Shown: positions 41,355 through 51,459, numbered from the stretch's first letter. The stretch is 64,000 nucleotides of DNA from DASUPK01 sp963848955 (GCA_963848955.1 CAWKFQ010000017.1:62001-126000), one strand, 5' to 3'. Notes: generated by a model from the sequence alone, not told the origin. Numbers and translations: made by a program.

Positions 41355-42146
41355 ATGAGATTTCGCCTGATCTGCCTCTGCATCTGCGTGCTCGCTGCCA
41401 CCACGGCCTCCTCCTCCGCGGCCGTCGGCGCAAAGCCTGGGGCGAAGCAACATCCATTTCCGTGGCACAAGCGAGTCCATGATGCATCCCGGTTCCTCTC
41501 CACCCGCGCGGGCGCAGCCTCCTTCGCCGTCGTCGACGAGCGCGGTCGGATTCATGGTCACCGGCGCGGAGTGCCGTACTCCTCGGCCAGCCTGGTCAAG
41601 GCGATGCTGCTCGTCGCCTACCTGGACCGCCGGGAGGTGCGGCGGCGCGACCTGCACGGCAGAGAGCGGCGGCTACTCGGCCCGATGGTCCGGCTCTCCG
41701 ACAACGACGCCGCGAGCGCGATCTACCAGCGGGTCGGCGTCGACGGGCTCATCCGGCTCGCCCACCGGGCGGGGATGCGGCAGTTCGCCGCCAACCCGGT
41801 CTGGGGCGGCTGCCAGGTGACGGCGCGGGATCAGGCCCGTTTCTTCCTGCGCATCCGGGCCCTGCTTCCGAAGCGACACCGCAAGTACGCGCTGAGCCTG
41901 CTGCGCCGGATCGTCTCCTATGAGCGCTGGGGAATCCCGCCGGCCACTCCCGCCGGCTGGGTTCCCTACTTCAAGGGCGGCTGGTTCCAGGACGACGATG
42001 GCTGGCGAGTCCACCAGGCCGCCCTGCTGCGAGATGGGAACCGCAGGATCGCCATCGCCGTCCTCACCCACGGCAGTCCCAGCCTCGAATACGGAGCCGC
42101 GACGATCACCGGGGTTACGTCGCGGCTGCTGCACGGCTACCGCTAG
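41355..42146 (+). CDS. Secreted serine hydrolase, class A beta-lactamase/PBP-like fold
   Basis: The ~263-residue protein has a signal peptide ('LICLCICVLAATTASSSAAV'). The fold motifs are SxxK in 'YSSASLVKAMLLVAYLD', SDN in 'VRLSDNDAASAIYQRVG' and a KGG in place of KTG in 'YFKGGWFQDDDGW'. The Glu166-type omega loop is not clear, so it may be a penicillin-binding-like peptidase or esterase rather than a beta-lactamase. ATG 41355 is favoured over ATG 41346 because GAGG lies nine bases before it. It is convergent with the OmpR-type regulator gene. Confidence 0.82.
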   Translation: MRFRLICLCICVLAATTASSSAAVGAKPGAKQHPFPWHKRVHDASRFLSTRAGAASFAVVDERGRIHGHRRGVPYSSASLVKAMLLVAYLDRREVRRRDLHGRERRLLGPMVRLSDNDAASAIYQRVGVDGLIRLAHRAGMRQFAANPVWGGCQVTARDQARFFLRIRALLPKRHRKYALSLLRRIVSYERWGIPPATPAGWVPYFKGGWFQDDDGWRVHQAALLRDGNRRIAIAVLTHGSPSLEYGAATITGVTSRLLHGYR

Positions 42147-42149
42147 TCG

Positions 42150-42866
42150 CTAGGGCGTGTCCTCGGCGAAGCGGTAGCCCACCCGGCGCACCGTGAGTAC
42201 GAGCTCGGGGTTCTGCGGGTCGCGCTCGACCTTCTGGCGGAGGTTGGAGATGTGGACGTCGCAGGCGCGAACGTCGCCGCGGAACTCGGTCTGCCAGAGC
42301 TCCTCCATGATCTCCTTGCGCGAGAAGACCTGGCCGGGACTACCGGCGAGCAGCCGCAGGACCTGGAACTCGGAGCGGGTCAGGTTGGTCGGCTCGCCTC
42401 GAATGGTGACGAGGTGTCGCGCCAGGTCGATGGACACCGGCCCGGCGATGATCTCGGCGGCCTCCTTCCCGTCTGAACGGTCGAGCTCGCGGCGACGCAG
42501 TTGCGCCCGCACCCGGCCGAGCAGCTCGCGGACCGAGAAGGGCTTGGTGACGTAGTCGTCGGCACCGACCTCGAGGCCGACCACCTTGTCGACCTCAGCG
42601 TCCTTTGCGGTCAGCAGGATGATCGGCACCGGGCTGTAGGCGCGGACCTCGCGACAGAGATCGAGGCCGCTCTTGCCCGGCATCATGATGTCGAGGATCA
42701 TCAGGTCGTAGGCGGCGTCGGAGATCTGCCCCTCGGCCTCCTCCCCGTTGGCCGCCAGGGTCACGTCGAAGCCCTCCTGCTCGAGGGCGTAGCCGACCGA
42801 CTCGCGGACGGAGGGCTCGTCGTCCACGACGAGGATGCGGTTCGCTGCGGGGGGCGTCGGGTTCAT
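42150..42866 (-). CDS. OmpR/PhoB-family response regulator
   Basis: The ~238-residue regulator has a receiver with 'RILVVDDEPSVRESVGYALE', the phospho-acceptor Asp in 'YDLMILDIMMPGKSGLDLC', Thr/Lys in 'PIILLTAKDAEVDKVVGLEV' and 'DDYVTKPFSVRELLGRVRAQ'. The winged-helix DNA-binding domain has 'LTRSEFQVLRLLAGSPGQVF' and 'ACDVHISNLRQKVERDPQNP'. Its ATG overlaps the kinase stop (ATGA), so kinase and regulator form one operon. The target genes are unknown. Confidence 0.93.
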   Translation of the reverse strand: MNPTPPAANRILVVDDEPSVRESVGYALEQEGFDVTLAANGEEAEGQISDAAYDLMILDIMMPGKSGLDLCREVRAYSPVPIILLTAKDAEVDKVVGLEVGADDYVTKPFSVRELLGRVRAQLRRRELDRSDGKEAAEIIAGPVSIDLARHLVTIRGEPTNLTRSEFQVLRLLAGSPGQVFSRKEIMEELWQTEFRGDVRACDVHISNLRQKVERDPQNPELVLTVRRVGYRFAEDTP

Positions 42867-44585
42867 GCGACCGGTGTGGGTGTCGGCTTGGCGGCGCGCA
42901 GGCGGACCCAGAAGGCGCTGCCCTTGCCGGGCTCGGACCGCAGCCCGATGCGGCCGCCCATCACGTTGACCATGCGCTTCGCGATCGACAGACCGAGGCC
43001 GAAGCCCTCGCCCTCGAGCATGCCTGAGCCCCGGTAGAAGCGGTCGAAGACCCGATCCTGTTCATCTGGGGGGATTCCTTTCCCGGTGTCCTGTACTTCG
43101 ATCGTCACGCTGTTCTGCGCCCCGCGCGAGGCGCGAAGGGTAACCACGCCCGGCGCGGGGGTGTACGCGCAGGCGTTGCTGAGCAGGCCGATCATCACCT
43201 GTCGCAGGAGCACGGGATCGCCTTCGGCGACGAGGTCGGACTCGACCTCGTTCACGAACTCCACGCCCTCGGGGGTCTCGACAGCCTCCAGAGCCTCCTC
43301 GGCCGCGACCGTCACGTCGACGACCTGCACGGGATCGTGTTCCCCCGCCGCCTCCGCGCGGGCCAGGGTGAGCAGCGACTGGGTGAGCCTCGTCATCCGC
43401 TCCGCGTCGTGCGCCAGGCGGGCCAGGAACCGGTCGCGGGCCTCGGGATCGTCCTTGGCGCCGGCTTGCAGCACCTCGATCCCGCTCATGATCCCGGCGA
43501 GCGGATTGCGCAGCTCGTGCGCCGCGTTGGAGACGAATTCGGCCTCGGCCTGCTCGCGCTTCAGCTCCTCGGTGCGATCGCGGACCACCACGAGGACGGC
43601 GTGCTCGGCCGGGACCTGCCTGGCCTGCACCCCGTAGAGCCGCCCGTCGATCGAGAGCACCGGGATCTCATCCGCGCCGTGCTCGGCGGCACGGCGGAGG
43701 GACGGCGTCAGCGCCGGCGCGGGCCGGCCGTCGTGGACCAGGCGGCTCGCGGCCGGGTTGGTGAAGCGCACCTTGCCGTCCTCGCCGGCCACGATCACCG
43801 CCTCGGTGAGGCCGTCGAAGACCGCCGAGAGGCGGTCGCGCTCGGTGGCGAGCATGTCGAACGTCTTCGCGGAGCTCCCGGCGCATCGTGTCGAGCGAGC
43901 GGGTGAGGTCCCCGATCTCGTCGCCTCCCCCGGGCGCCAGCGGTGCCTCGAAGTCTCCGGCGGCCATCTGCTCCGCCGAGCGCGCCAGGCGCCGGATGCG
44001 GATCGCGATCAGGGAGGACGCCAGGAAGCCGACCAGGACGCCGATCACGATCGCGATCATCAGCGCGCGGAGGCGGTCCCCGCGGAGCTCGTCGAAGGCA
44101 TGGGTCAGGGCGGGGGGCGGCTCGGCGCGGACGATCACCGTCCCACTGACCGGCACCTTGCCGCTGCCGAAGATCGGGGCGGCGGCCACGGTGACGTTGT
44201 CCGGCAGCATCGCGTTGTAGCGGCGGCCATCGAGCGCGACGCGAAAGGCCTCCGGCCTCTGCTGCAAGGAGTCGAGCCCGGCGAAGTTCTGGCCCGGCAC
44301 GAAGGGGTGGCCGTGGCGGTTCAGCGCCCAGGCCTTGAACGTCGTGGTGTCGGCCTGGGTCAGCACGTTGGCCGCGTGGAACTTGTCGGAGCGCCCGAGG
44401 TCGTCGGCCAGGCTGGCCGTCTTGCCGACGGCCAGGTCCGCGGACTCGCTCTGCAGGGTGCGGCCGGAGGAGTCGTCGACGAAGACGTAGACCGATGCGG
44501 CGGTGATCAGGCTGACGAGCGCGAAGGCAGCGCCGAGCCAGAGCCGCATCGGAATCCGGCGGCCTCTCTCCCCACCCCTCTTCAT
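42863..44585 (-). CDS. Membrane sensor histidine kinase (one frameshift)
   Basis: The ~573-residue partner of the regulator has an N-terminal membrane helix ('LWLGAAFALVSLITAASVYV'), an extracytoplasmic sensor of ~130 residues, a second helix ('LMIAIVIGVLVGFLASSLIA') and a HAMP ('RIRRLARSAEQMAAGDFEAP'). A PAS-like region follows. HisKA has the phospho-accepting His in 'EFVSNAAHELRNPLAGIMSG', and HATPase has 'LLSNACAYTPAPGVVTLRAS' and 'FDRFYRGSGMLEGEGFGLGL'. One extra base near 43,863 splits the frame; the joined text reads 'LRETFDMLATERDRLSAVFD'. Start ATG 44585 or ATG 44549. Confidence 0.88.
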
Positions 44586-44654
44586 GAAACGGGTTGCCCC
44601 TGGGGGCGCACCCTCGGATCTAGAACCATCGTGGAGAAGATTGTTACCGCTTGC

Positions 44655-45758
44655 TCACACTGCCGGTGCAAGCGCCGCGGTCAGCCGCAACCAGAGCGCC
44701 TCGAGGGCGAGCTCCTCGGAGACGTTGACCCGCATGCGGCGGCGGGTGTCGAGCACCCACTCGACGGCCGCCCGGGCGTTGGCCGGGTCGAGGCCGTCGG
44801 CGTCCTCGGCAAGCTGCTCGAGCCGGTCCGTGTTGAGAACGACATCGTCTGCGCCTGAGGAGATCGCCGCCAGGTCGCGGTACCAGGCGCAGCAGAGAGC
44901 GAGGCCGAGGTCGAGTGTCTGGGTGCGGGCCCGCCGCTCGGTGCGCCGCACCTGCTCGATCGCCTCCCGAGTGAGCTTCCCCTTGCGTCCGCGGCGGGCG
45001 GTGACCTCAGCTTCCTCGAGCAGCCGGCTCTCCTCCTCCGCCCCTGCCCGCTCCCCGGCCTCGCTGGCCGCCGCGAGCAGGCCGCGCCAAGGCTCGATGG
45101 CGCCGGAGCCGGACCGTGGTGCCCGAGCCGCCTCTTCGGCGGTGGCACGCAGTGCTGCACCGCGTTCGTCGGCGAGGAGCCGGGCGAGCTCGACGTCGCC
45201 GCCGCTCAGGCGGGCGGCGGCGTCCGCATCGGCACCCTCGCCGAGCGCCTCGAGGACCGCGTCGGGTGCCAGCGGCCCGAACTCGATCGGCGCGCAGCGG
45301 GAGAGGATCGTCTCGGCGAGCTGCTCCGGCTCGGAGCAGATCAGGATCAGGTGTGCGAAGGGCGCCGGCTCCTCGAGGGTCTTGAGCAGGGCGTTCTGGC
45401 TTTCGTCGCGCAGGTCCTCTGCCTCCTCGATGACGAACACACGGCGCGTTCCCTCCGCCGGGCTGAGGCTGGCGGCGCGGATCACCTGTTCGCGGACGTC
45501 CTCGACCAGGTGCTGGGCGCCCGGGGGGCGAAGCCAGACCAGGTCGGGGTGCGGCGACGGATCGAGCAGCGCCCGGCGGCGGGCGTCATCCGGATCCGAG
45601 GCACCCTCGGCGAGCAGCTCGGCGGCGAACGCCCGCGCCGCCGCGGCTTTGCCCGAACCGCGCGGCCCCCGGAAGAGGTAGGCGTGGCCGGGCGCCCCCA
45701 GGGCGGCGGCCAACGCGAAGGCGGCCCGCGGCTGATGCCGGGTCGCCTCGGCGATCAT
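44655..45758 (-). CDS. holB: DNA polymerase III subunit delta'
   Basis: This ~367-residue clamp-loader AAA+ subunit has 'HAYLFRGPRGSGKAAAARAF' (Walker A), 'DLVWLRPPGAQHLVEDVREQ' and 'RRVFVIEEAEDLRDESQNAL' (Walker B). The arginine-finger region is 'LKTLEEPAPFAHLILICSEP' with 'ILSRC'. The collar region is C-terminal. Its ATG overlaps the tmk stop (ATGA). The tmk-holB arrangement near topA is common in actinobacteria and supports the call. Confidence 0.9.
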   Translation of the reverse strand: MIAEATRHQPRAAFALAAALGAPGHAYLFRGPRGSGKAAAARAFAAELLAEGASDPDDARRRALLDPSPHPDLVWLRPPGAQHLVEDVREQVIRAASLSPAEGTRRVFVIEEAEDLRDESQNALLKTLEEPAPFAHLILICSEPEQLAETILSRCAPIEFGPLAPDAVLEALGEGADADAAARLSGGDVELARLLADERGAALRATAEEAARAPRSGSGAIEPWRGLLAAASEAGERAGAEEESRLLEEAEVTARRGRKGKLTREAIEQVRRTERRARTQTLDLGLALCCAWYRDLAAISSGADDVVLNTDRLEQLAEDADGLDPANARAAVEWVLDTRRRMRVNVSEELALEALWLRLTAALAPAV

Positions 45759-46351
45759 GCCCGCACCCCCTGCACCTCCGCCAGCACCGCGGCGTGGACG
45801 GACTCGGGGTTCCCCGCGGCGTCGACGACCCGGACGCGATCGGGATGGCGGCGAGCGACCTCGTCATACCCCTCCGCGACCAGGCGTTGCAGCTCGATCC
45901 CCTCGCCCTCGAACCTGTCGGCCTTGCGGCGCCCGATCCGTGTAGCGGCGGCCTCGGGGTCGATGCGGAGAAGGATGGTCAGGTCGGGCCAGACCCCGCC
46001 GGTCGCCAGGTCGCAGATCTCCTCGACCCGCTCCGCACCCAGCCCGCGCGCCACGCCCTGGTAGGCGACGCTCGAGTCGCTGAACCGATCGCAGACGACG
46101 TCGCGGCCCTCGTCCCCGGCGGGACCGATCACCTGAGCGACCAGCTCTGCCCGTGCGGCGCAGAAGAGCAGCAGCTCGGCGAGGGCGTCCAGTTCCAGGG
46201 CCGGGTCCTTGAGCAGCCCGCGGATCCGCTCGCCGGTCTCGGTGCCGCCCGGCTCGCGCACCAGCACGACCTCGTCGCCCAGCGCGCGGGCGAGCAGCCT
46301 TGCCTGGGTCGTCTTGCCCGAGCCGTCGATTCCCTCCAGTGAGATGAACAT
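45755..46351 (-). CDS. tmk: Thymidylate kinase
   Basis: This ~198-residue enzyme phosphorylates dTMP to dTDP. The P-loop is 'MFISLEGIDGSGKTTQARLL', the DRx-type substrate motif 'LVREPGGTETGERIRGLLKD', and 'DVVCDRFSDSSVAYQGVARG' supplies the catalytic Arg/Asp. The lid region is 'GRRKADRFEGEGIELQRLVA'. The ATG at 46351 has TAGCCT nine bases before it and no ribosome binding site. It overlaps holB. Confidence 0.95.
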   Translation of the reverse strand: MFISLEGIDGSGKTTQARLLARALGDEVVLVREPGGTETGERIRGLLKDPALELDALAELLLFCAARAELVAQVIGPAGDEGRDVVCDRFSDSSVAYQGVARGLGAERVEEICDLATGGVWPDLTILLRIDPEAAATRIGRRKADRFEGEGIELQRLVAEGYDEVARRHPDRVRVVDAAGNPESVHAAVLAEVQGVRA

Positions 46352-46360
46352 CGGCGTCCC

Positions 46361-46366
46361 AGGCTA
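46361..46366 (-). promoter_or_regulatory. -10 element of tmk
   Basis: TAGCCT on the minus strand, nine bases before ATG 46351. Confidence 0.4.
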
Positions 46367-46387
46367 ACCGCCCGAGTGGGCGCAGCT

Positions 46388-47152
46388 TCAGCGCCGTTCG
46401 TCGCGGAACATCGCGAGCGCGTGCTCGCCCGCGGGGTGCGCGCGAAACTCCCGCACGACCGCCGCCATGGCCACCGGCAGCTCCTGGGGCTGCGGCAGGG
46501 GCACCCCGTACTCCGGCGGCATCAGGACGGACGCCGCCAGCGCGGCAAACGTCAGGTCGGCGGCGGTGAATCGGTCGCCGCAGAGATATGGCCGGCCGTC
46601 GCTGAGCCGCTTTGCAACGGCGTCGAACGTCGTCCGCACCTGCGCCTCGGAGTACGCCGCCGTTGCGGGCGTGATGTCGAGGTAGCGATCGATCACCCGT
46701 GTGACCGCCGGATAGGCCAGCGGCAGTGTCCGGCGCTCCCAGCCGGGGACGCCGGTACACGCGTAGGCGATCGCGAGATCGCGGCGTCCGCGCATCGCGT
46801 TGTACATCCACCTTCGTCCATTTGGTCCCAGGTTCGCGTCGAAGTCGCGTTCCAGGTCTCGAACCTCGGCGGCGGCGTCGGGATCGTCCGGGTAGAGCCG
46901 CTGACCCGGCGGCGCCTTGGCATCGGCCTCGTCGACGATCTCGGCCGAGTCGGCCAGCACCCGGTCCCCGCAGACGAGCACCGGGGCCGTCCTCCCACCC
47001 CCTGCTCGCCGCACGGCTAGCCAGTGGATGAGCTGCAGATGCGCCTGCTCTCGGTATCCGACGCCCGCGCGATCCAGCGCCCAGCGAGCCTTCTCGCAGT
47101 AGTGGCTGATCGGAATCGTGATCAAGACGCACGGCTGGCGGGAGGGGCTCAT
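46388..47152 (-). CDS. Glutathione S-transferase-like protein
   Basis: This ~254-residue protein has a thioredoxin-fold N-terminus ('CVLITIPISHYCEKARWALD', with the SHYCEKARW motif of GST-like proteins) and 'VLVCGDRVLADSAEIVDEAD'. The all-helical C-terminal domain has 'YLCGDRFTAADLTFAALAAS', the usual N-capping Asp region of GSTs. It may bind glutathione or another thiol; actinobacteria mostly use mycothiol, so glutathione use is uncertain. The stop is 36 bases from the tmk start, so it is probably a separate unit. Confidence 0.8.
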   Translation of the reverse strand: MSPSRQPCVLITIPISHYCEKARWALDRAGVGYREQAHLQLIHWLAVRRAGGGRTAPVLVCGDRVLADSAEIVDEADAKAPPGQRLYPDDPDAAAEVRDLERDFDANLGPNGRRWMYNAMRGRRDLAIAYACTGVPGWERRTLPLAYPAVTRVIDRYLDITPATAAYSEAQVRTTFDAVAKRLSDGRPYLCGDRFTAADLTFAALAASVLMPPEYGVPLPQPQELPVAMAAVVREFRAHPAGEHALAMFRDERR

Positions 47153-47176
47153 AGTGCCCGCTCTTGGTCGCGCCGG

Positions 47177-49602
47177 CTAGCTCTTCGCGCGCGGCTTCGG
47201 CTTCGCGCCCGAGCCGTTACCTGACTTGGCGCGCGAACCGGCGCCGTTCTTCGCCTTGGCGCCGTTGCCGCGGGCGCGCTTCACCTTCGTCGCCGAGGCC
47301 TGGCCGGCGATCTTCTCGGCTTCCTTGACCGCATCGGCACCGTCGGGGCCCTCGGCACCGTCCTTCTCCGCCGCCTCCGCGGCCTCCTTGGCCGCCTTCG
47401 CCTCCTCGCGCTCGGCGCGGCGGCGCTTCATCTCGGCCATCGAGGGGCACTCGTCGTTCAGGCAGAGCTTCCAGGGGCGGCCACGCCAGGGGACCACCTG
47501 CAGGCGCGGCGTGCGGCCGCAGACCGAGCAGACCTCCTCGATCTTGTAGAGGCCGCTGACCCGCTGGGGCAGCGGGAAGGTCTGGTCGCAGGAGTCGGGC
47601 GAGTCGGGGTTGTCGCCGTCCCAGCCCTGGCAGCCGACGAAGCGCTTGCCGGACTTGCGGGCCTTGATGATCCGCAGCATGTTCGGGGAGCCGTCCTCCT
47701 GCTTGCGGCCGGCCTCCTGGCAGACGATGCACGGTCCCAGGATCCGGTCCTGGTCCATGCCGGCCCAGACCTCGCGGGCGAACTTGCGCCACTTGGCGTC
47801 CTCCTCGTCGGTGCTGACGTCGTCGCCCATCTCGTCGAAGGCCGAGCGCAGCATGTCGCGGCTGTCTGCGAGCACCTGGTCCTTGGTCATCTCGCCGGCG
47901 GCGATCTGGTCCATCTCCGCCTCCATCTCGGCGGTCATGTCGGGCGTCGCCATCCGCGGCACGTAGTGCTCGAAGGCCTTGCGACATCGCGATACCGGTC
48001 TCCGAGGGCTCGGGCGGGTTGGCGAAGACGTAGCCGCGGTCGTACAGCTTCTGGATGATGTCGGCGCGCGTCGCCTTGGTGCCCAGGCCGCGCTCCTCCA
48101 TCATCTCGATCAGCTTGCCCTGGCTGATGCGGGGCGGCGGCGGGGTCTCCTTGCCCTCGATCTCGACGCCCTCGAGATCGAGCTGCTGCCCCTCCTCGAG
48201 CTTGGGGATCTCGGTGTCGGCGGAGCGCGCGTAGGTGTAGATCGCCGCGAAGCCCGGGTCGAGCACGACCGAGCCGCGGACGAAGTAGGTCTCCCCTTCA
48301 TCTGCCGTCGGAGTGCCCTTGGCCGTGACGATGTTGGCCCGGGTCGACTCGCTGATCATCGGCGGCGAGAAGGTGGCGAGGAAGCGGCGGGCGACCAGCT
48401 CATAGACCCGGCGGTGGGCCTCGCGAGCGCGCCTCGAGACGCTTCGGGTTGACCGCCTGCGTCGGATAGATCGGCGGGTGGTCGGTCGTCTCCTTCTTGC
48501 CGCGGGTCGGCCTCGAGCGAACGCCCGTCGACCAGGAACTCGGCCGCCTTGAAGTCGTCGACCGCGACCAGCTCGCTTGACCAGCTCCTTGGTGTCGAGC
48601 GACTTCGGGTAGACGGTGTTGTCGGTCCGCGGGTAGGAGATGTAGCCGTCCATGTAGAGGTCCTCGGCGATCCGCATCGCCCGCGAGGGCGTGATGCCGA
48701 GCCGGCTGGAGACGTCGGTGGTGAAGGCGGTGGTGTTGAGCGGGGTCGGCGGCTTGCGGGTGTTCTTCTTGGCGCTGATCTCCTTGACCGTGCCCGGGCT
48801 CTTCGAGTTGGCGACCGCCGCCTTGGCCTCGGCCTCATCCCAGAACTTGTCGGTGGTGTGCTCGGCGACGAAGCTGCCGTCGGGGTGGGCGAAGTTGGCG
48901 GTGACCTCCCAGAAGGGAACTCGGGTTCGTGGGCGCGGCGCTCGAGCTCGCGCTGCACGATCAGCCCGAGCGTCGGGCTCTGCACCCGGCCGACCGAGAG
49001 GAAGTTCGAGCCGAAGCGCCGGGTCGCCATCGAGACGGAGCGGGTGAGCGTGGCTCCCCAGATCAGGTCGATGTCCTGGCGGGCCGCGCCGGCATTGGCG
49101 AGCGGCATCGAGAGCTCCTCGAGGTTGTCGAAGGCGCGCTGGATCTCGTCCTTGGTGAGCGCGGAGTAGCGGGCGCGCTTCACGCCGACGAAGTCGCCGT
49201 CTGTTCGCCGGCCGCGAGCTGCGGGTTCGACTCGACGACCTCCTGCAGCGCCTCGAGACCGATCAGCTCGCCCTCGCGGTCGTAGTCGGTCGCGATCACG
49301 ATGTCGTCGGCGTCCTTCGCCACCTTCTTCAGGGCTCGGACGACGTTCTTGTCGGTCGGCTCCTTGATCAGCTCGGCGTCGATCAGGTCGCGGGGGTTGG
49401 TCTGCTGCCAGTTGTTGTACGACTCGGGGAAGGCGGGGTTGAGGACGTGGCCCTTCAGGCCGATGGTCATCTGGGGCCCGTCGGGGCCCTCCCAGGTGTA
49501 GAACGGCGTCTTGTAGGACGCGCCTTCGGTGGCGGTCCCGCCGCTCAAGATCTCCGCGATCTTCTTCGCGCTGTTGTTCTTCTCAGTGACGATCAGTCGC
49601 AT
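47177..49602 (-). CDS. topA: Type IA DNA topoisomerase (topoisomerase I, archaeal-like) (frameshifted)
   Basis: The repaired protein is ~810 residues. The N-terminal Toprim has 'MRLIVTEKNNSAKKIAEILS' and 'DIVIATDYDREGELIGLEAL' (DxDxE). The middle has 'FLSVGRVQSPTLGLIVQREL', and the active-site tyrosine is in 'MDGYISYPRTDNTVYPKSLD'. Near the end are 'RISQGKLIEMMEERGLGTKA' and two zinc ribbons ('CIVCQEAGRK', 'CSVCGRTPRL'), then a Lys/Ala tail. 'EKNNSAKKIAEIL' and 'RTDNTVYP' are closest to the archaeal-type enzymes as I recall them. About six breaks lie between 47,985 and 49,200. It relaxes negative supercoils. Confidence 0.85.
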
Positions 49603-49730
49603 ATCGGCCTTCCACGGTAGCCGCGACCCGGGATGCCCCCTGGTGATGTAGTGCGAGGGTGCCCCGCAGGGGAAGCCGAGGAGCAACCCGATTCATTCTG
49701 GCCATGCGGTCGGCGAGCGTAGCAGGGGCT

Positions 49731-49736
49731 TATCGT
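49731..49736 (+). promoter_or_regulatory. -10 element of the epimerase gene
   Basis: TATCGT, seven bases before GTG 49744. Confidence 0.45.
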
Positions 49737-49743
49737 GCGCCCC

Positions 49744-50686
49744 GTGAAATCGGTCGTCACAGGCGGCGCGGGGTTCATCGGCTCGCACCTGGTCGATTCT
49801 TTAGCCGCCCGCGGCGACGAGGTCCTCGTGCTCGACGACTTCTCCAGCGGCAAGCGGGAGAACCTCGGCCGATGCGCTGGAATCGGGCGCGACGTCATCG
49901 AGCTCGACGTCACCGACGCCCAGGGGATGTTCGACGCCGTCGAGCGCGTACAAGCCGCAGAACGTCTTCCACCTCGCGGCGCAGATCGACGTCCGCCGTT
50001 CGATGGCCGATCCGGGCTTCGACGCTCGCCTCAACGTGGTCGGCACCGTGAACGCGCTCGAGGCCGCCGCACGCGCGGGGGCCGCGAAGTTCGTCTTCAC
50101 CTCCACCGGGGGTGCCATATATGGAGAGGGGGCCGAACGCAGCGACGAGTTGCCCTTCTCCGAGGACGCACGCTGCGAGCCGTTCTCGATCTACGGCCAG
50201 AGCAAGCTCGCGGCCGAGGGCTACATCGACCTCTACGGGCGCACGCGCGGGCTGCCGGCGACGACCGTGCGCCTGGGAAACATCTACGGCCCCCGGCAGG
50301 ACCCTGCGACCGAGGCGGGCGTCGTCGCCATCTTCTGCGAGGCGGGGCGGGACGGCGGCCGGCCCACCGTCTTCGGCACAGGCGAGCAGACGCGCGACTA
50401 CGTATACGTCGCCGACGTCGTCGCGGCGCTGATCGCGGCGCAGGAGAGTGACGACGCCGGTCCGATCAATGTCGGCACCGGAGTGGAGACGAGCGTGCTC
50501 CGGCTCGCCGAGCTCGTCGGCAGGGCATCCGGGCGCGATGACTTCGAGCCGGAGTTCGCCCCGGCCCGCGAGGGCGAGATCGAGCGGACCGCGCTCGACA
50601 CGTTGGGAGCGGCCGAGCGGCTCGGCTGGCGGGCGGAGCGCACGATCGAGGCCGGCATCGAGCAGACGATCAAAGCGGGCGCCTGA
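49744..50686 (+). CDS. NAD-dependent sugar epimerase/dehydratase (GalE-like) (frameshifted)
   Basis: This extended SDR has 'VKSVVTGGAGFIGSHLVDSL' (Rossmann), 'FVFTSTGGAIYGEGAERSDE', the catalytic YxxxK in 'FSIYGQSKLAAEGYIDLYGR' and 'VRLGNIYGPRQDPATEAGVV', ending near 'ERTIEAGIEQTIKAG'. It belongs to the UDP-glucose 4-epimerase/GDP-sugar epimerase class. One break near 49,950 ('YKPQNVFHLAAQIDVRRSMA') separates the N-terminal strands. The GTG start has a TATCGT -10. Its sugar substrate is unknown. It stands apart from the polysaccharide locus at 1-20 kb. Confidence 0.82.
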
Positions 50687-50693
50687 GCCCGTC

Positions 50694-50699
50694 TAATCT
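50694..50699 (+). promoter_or_regulatory. -10 element of the sirohaem-synthase gene
   Basis: TAATCT, seven bases before ATG 50707. Confidence 0.45.
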
Positions 50700-50706
50700 C
50701 TGGCGC

Positions 50707-51459
50707 ATGCCGGCGCAGGCGTTCGAGGGCAAGGAGTGCATCTGCCAGTTCCGTCGCGGGATCTGCGACCAGAGCTGCGTGCGCGACATGCTCGAGACCC
50801 CCTTCTACATGGCTGCGATCAAGCTCAAGGGGCGCCGCTGCCTGGTCATCGGCGGCGGCGACGTCGGACTCGAGAAGGTCGATGGCCTGCTCCTCTGCGG
50901 CGCCGATGTCCGGCTCGTCGCACCCGAGGCGGTCTCCGAGCTCGCGCGGTACGGGGCGGAAGGGTCGATCACCTGGGAGCAGCGTGAGTTCCACGATGGC
51001 GACCTGGACGGAGCCTTCCTGGCGATCGCGGCCACCAACGACACCGACGTCAACGTCGCCGTATATGAGGGGGCCGAGCGGCGGGCGATGCTCGTCAACG
51101 TCGTCGACGTGCCGCCCCTGTGCAACTTCATCCTCCCTGCGATCGTGCGGAGCGGACCCCTGGCGATCGCGATCTCGACCGCCGGCGCCTCGCCCGCGCT
51201 CGCCAAGCGGATGAAGCGCGAGATCGCCGAGACCTACGGCGAGCCCTACGCGCGCCTCGCGGTGATCCTCAACGACCACCGCGGCTGGGCGAAGGGAACC
51301 CTTCCGACCTACCAGGACCGCAAGGAGTTCTTCGAGGGGATCGTCAACGGCGACCCCGACCCGGTCGAGCTGATCAAGCAGGGACGCGAGGACGAGGTTC
51401 AGCGGCTGATCGAGCGGCAGAAGGAGCTCTCCGCCGCCGCGCTCGGCGTCTCCGCCTAG
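50707..51459 (+). CDS. Precorrin-2 dehydrogenase/ferrochelatase-type sirohaem synthase (CysG-N/Met8-like)
   Basis: This ~250-residue protein matches the bifunctional N-terminal half of sirohaem synthase. It has 'FYMAAIKLKGRRCLVIGGGD' with 'VGLEKVDGLLLCGADVRLVA' (NAD Rossmann), 'GAFLAIAATNDTDVNVAVYE', 'LVNVVDVPPLCNFILPAIVR' and 'AISTAGASPALAKRMKREIA'. It would oxidise precorrin-2 to sirohydrochlorin and insert iron. The first ~35 residues carry four cysteines ('CICQFRRGICDQSC') not expected in the family. The methyltransferase half of CysG is absent here. Start ATG 50707 has TAATCT seven bases before. Confidence 0.8.
   Translation: MPAQAFEGKECICQFRRGICDQSCVRDMLETPFYMAAIKLKGRRCLVIGGGDVGLEKVDGLLLCGADVRLVAPEAVSELARYGAEGSITWEQREFHDGDLDGAFLAIAATNDTDVNVAVYEGAERRAMLVNVVDVPPLCNFILPAIVRSGPLAIAISTAGASPALAKRMKREIAETYGEPYARLAVILNDHRGWAKGTLPTYQDRKEFFEGIVNGDPDPVELIKQGREDEVQRLIERQKELSAAALGVSA

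Noticed and set aside
49603..49743. Riboswitch or small RNA between topA and the epimerase gene
   Set aside because: Only a CCCC-GCA-GGGG hairpin is visible; no known motif and no extended pairing.
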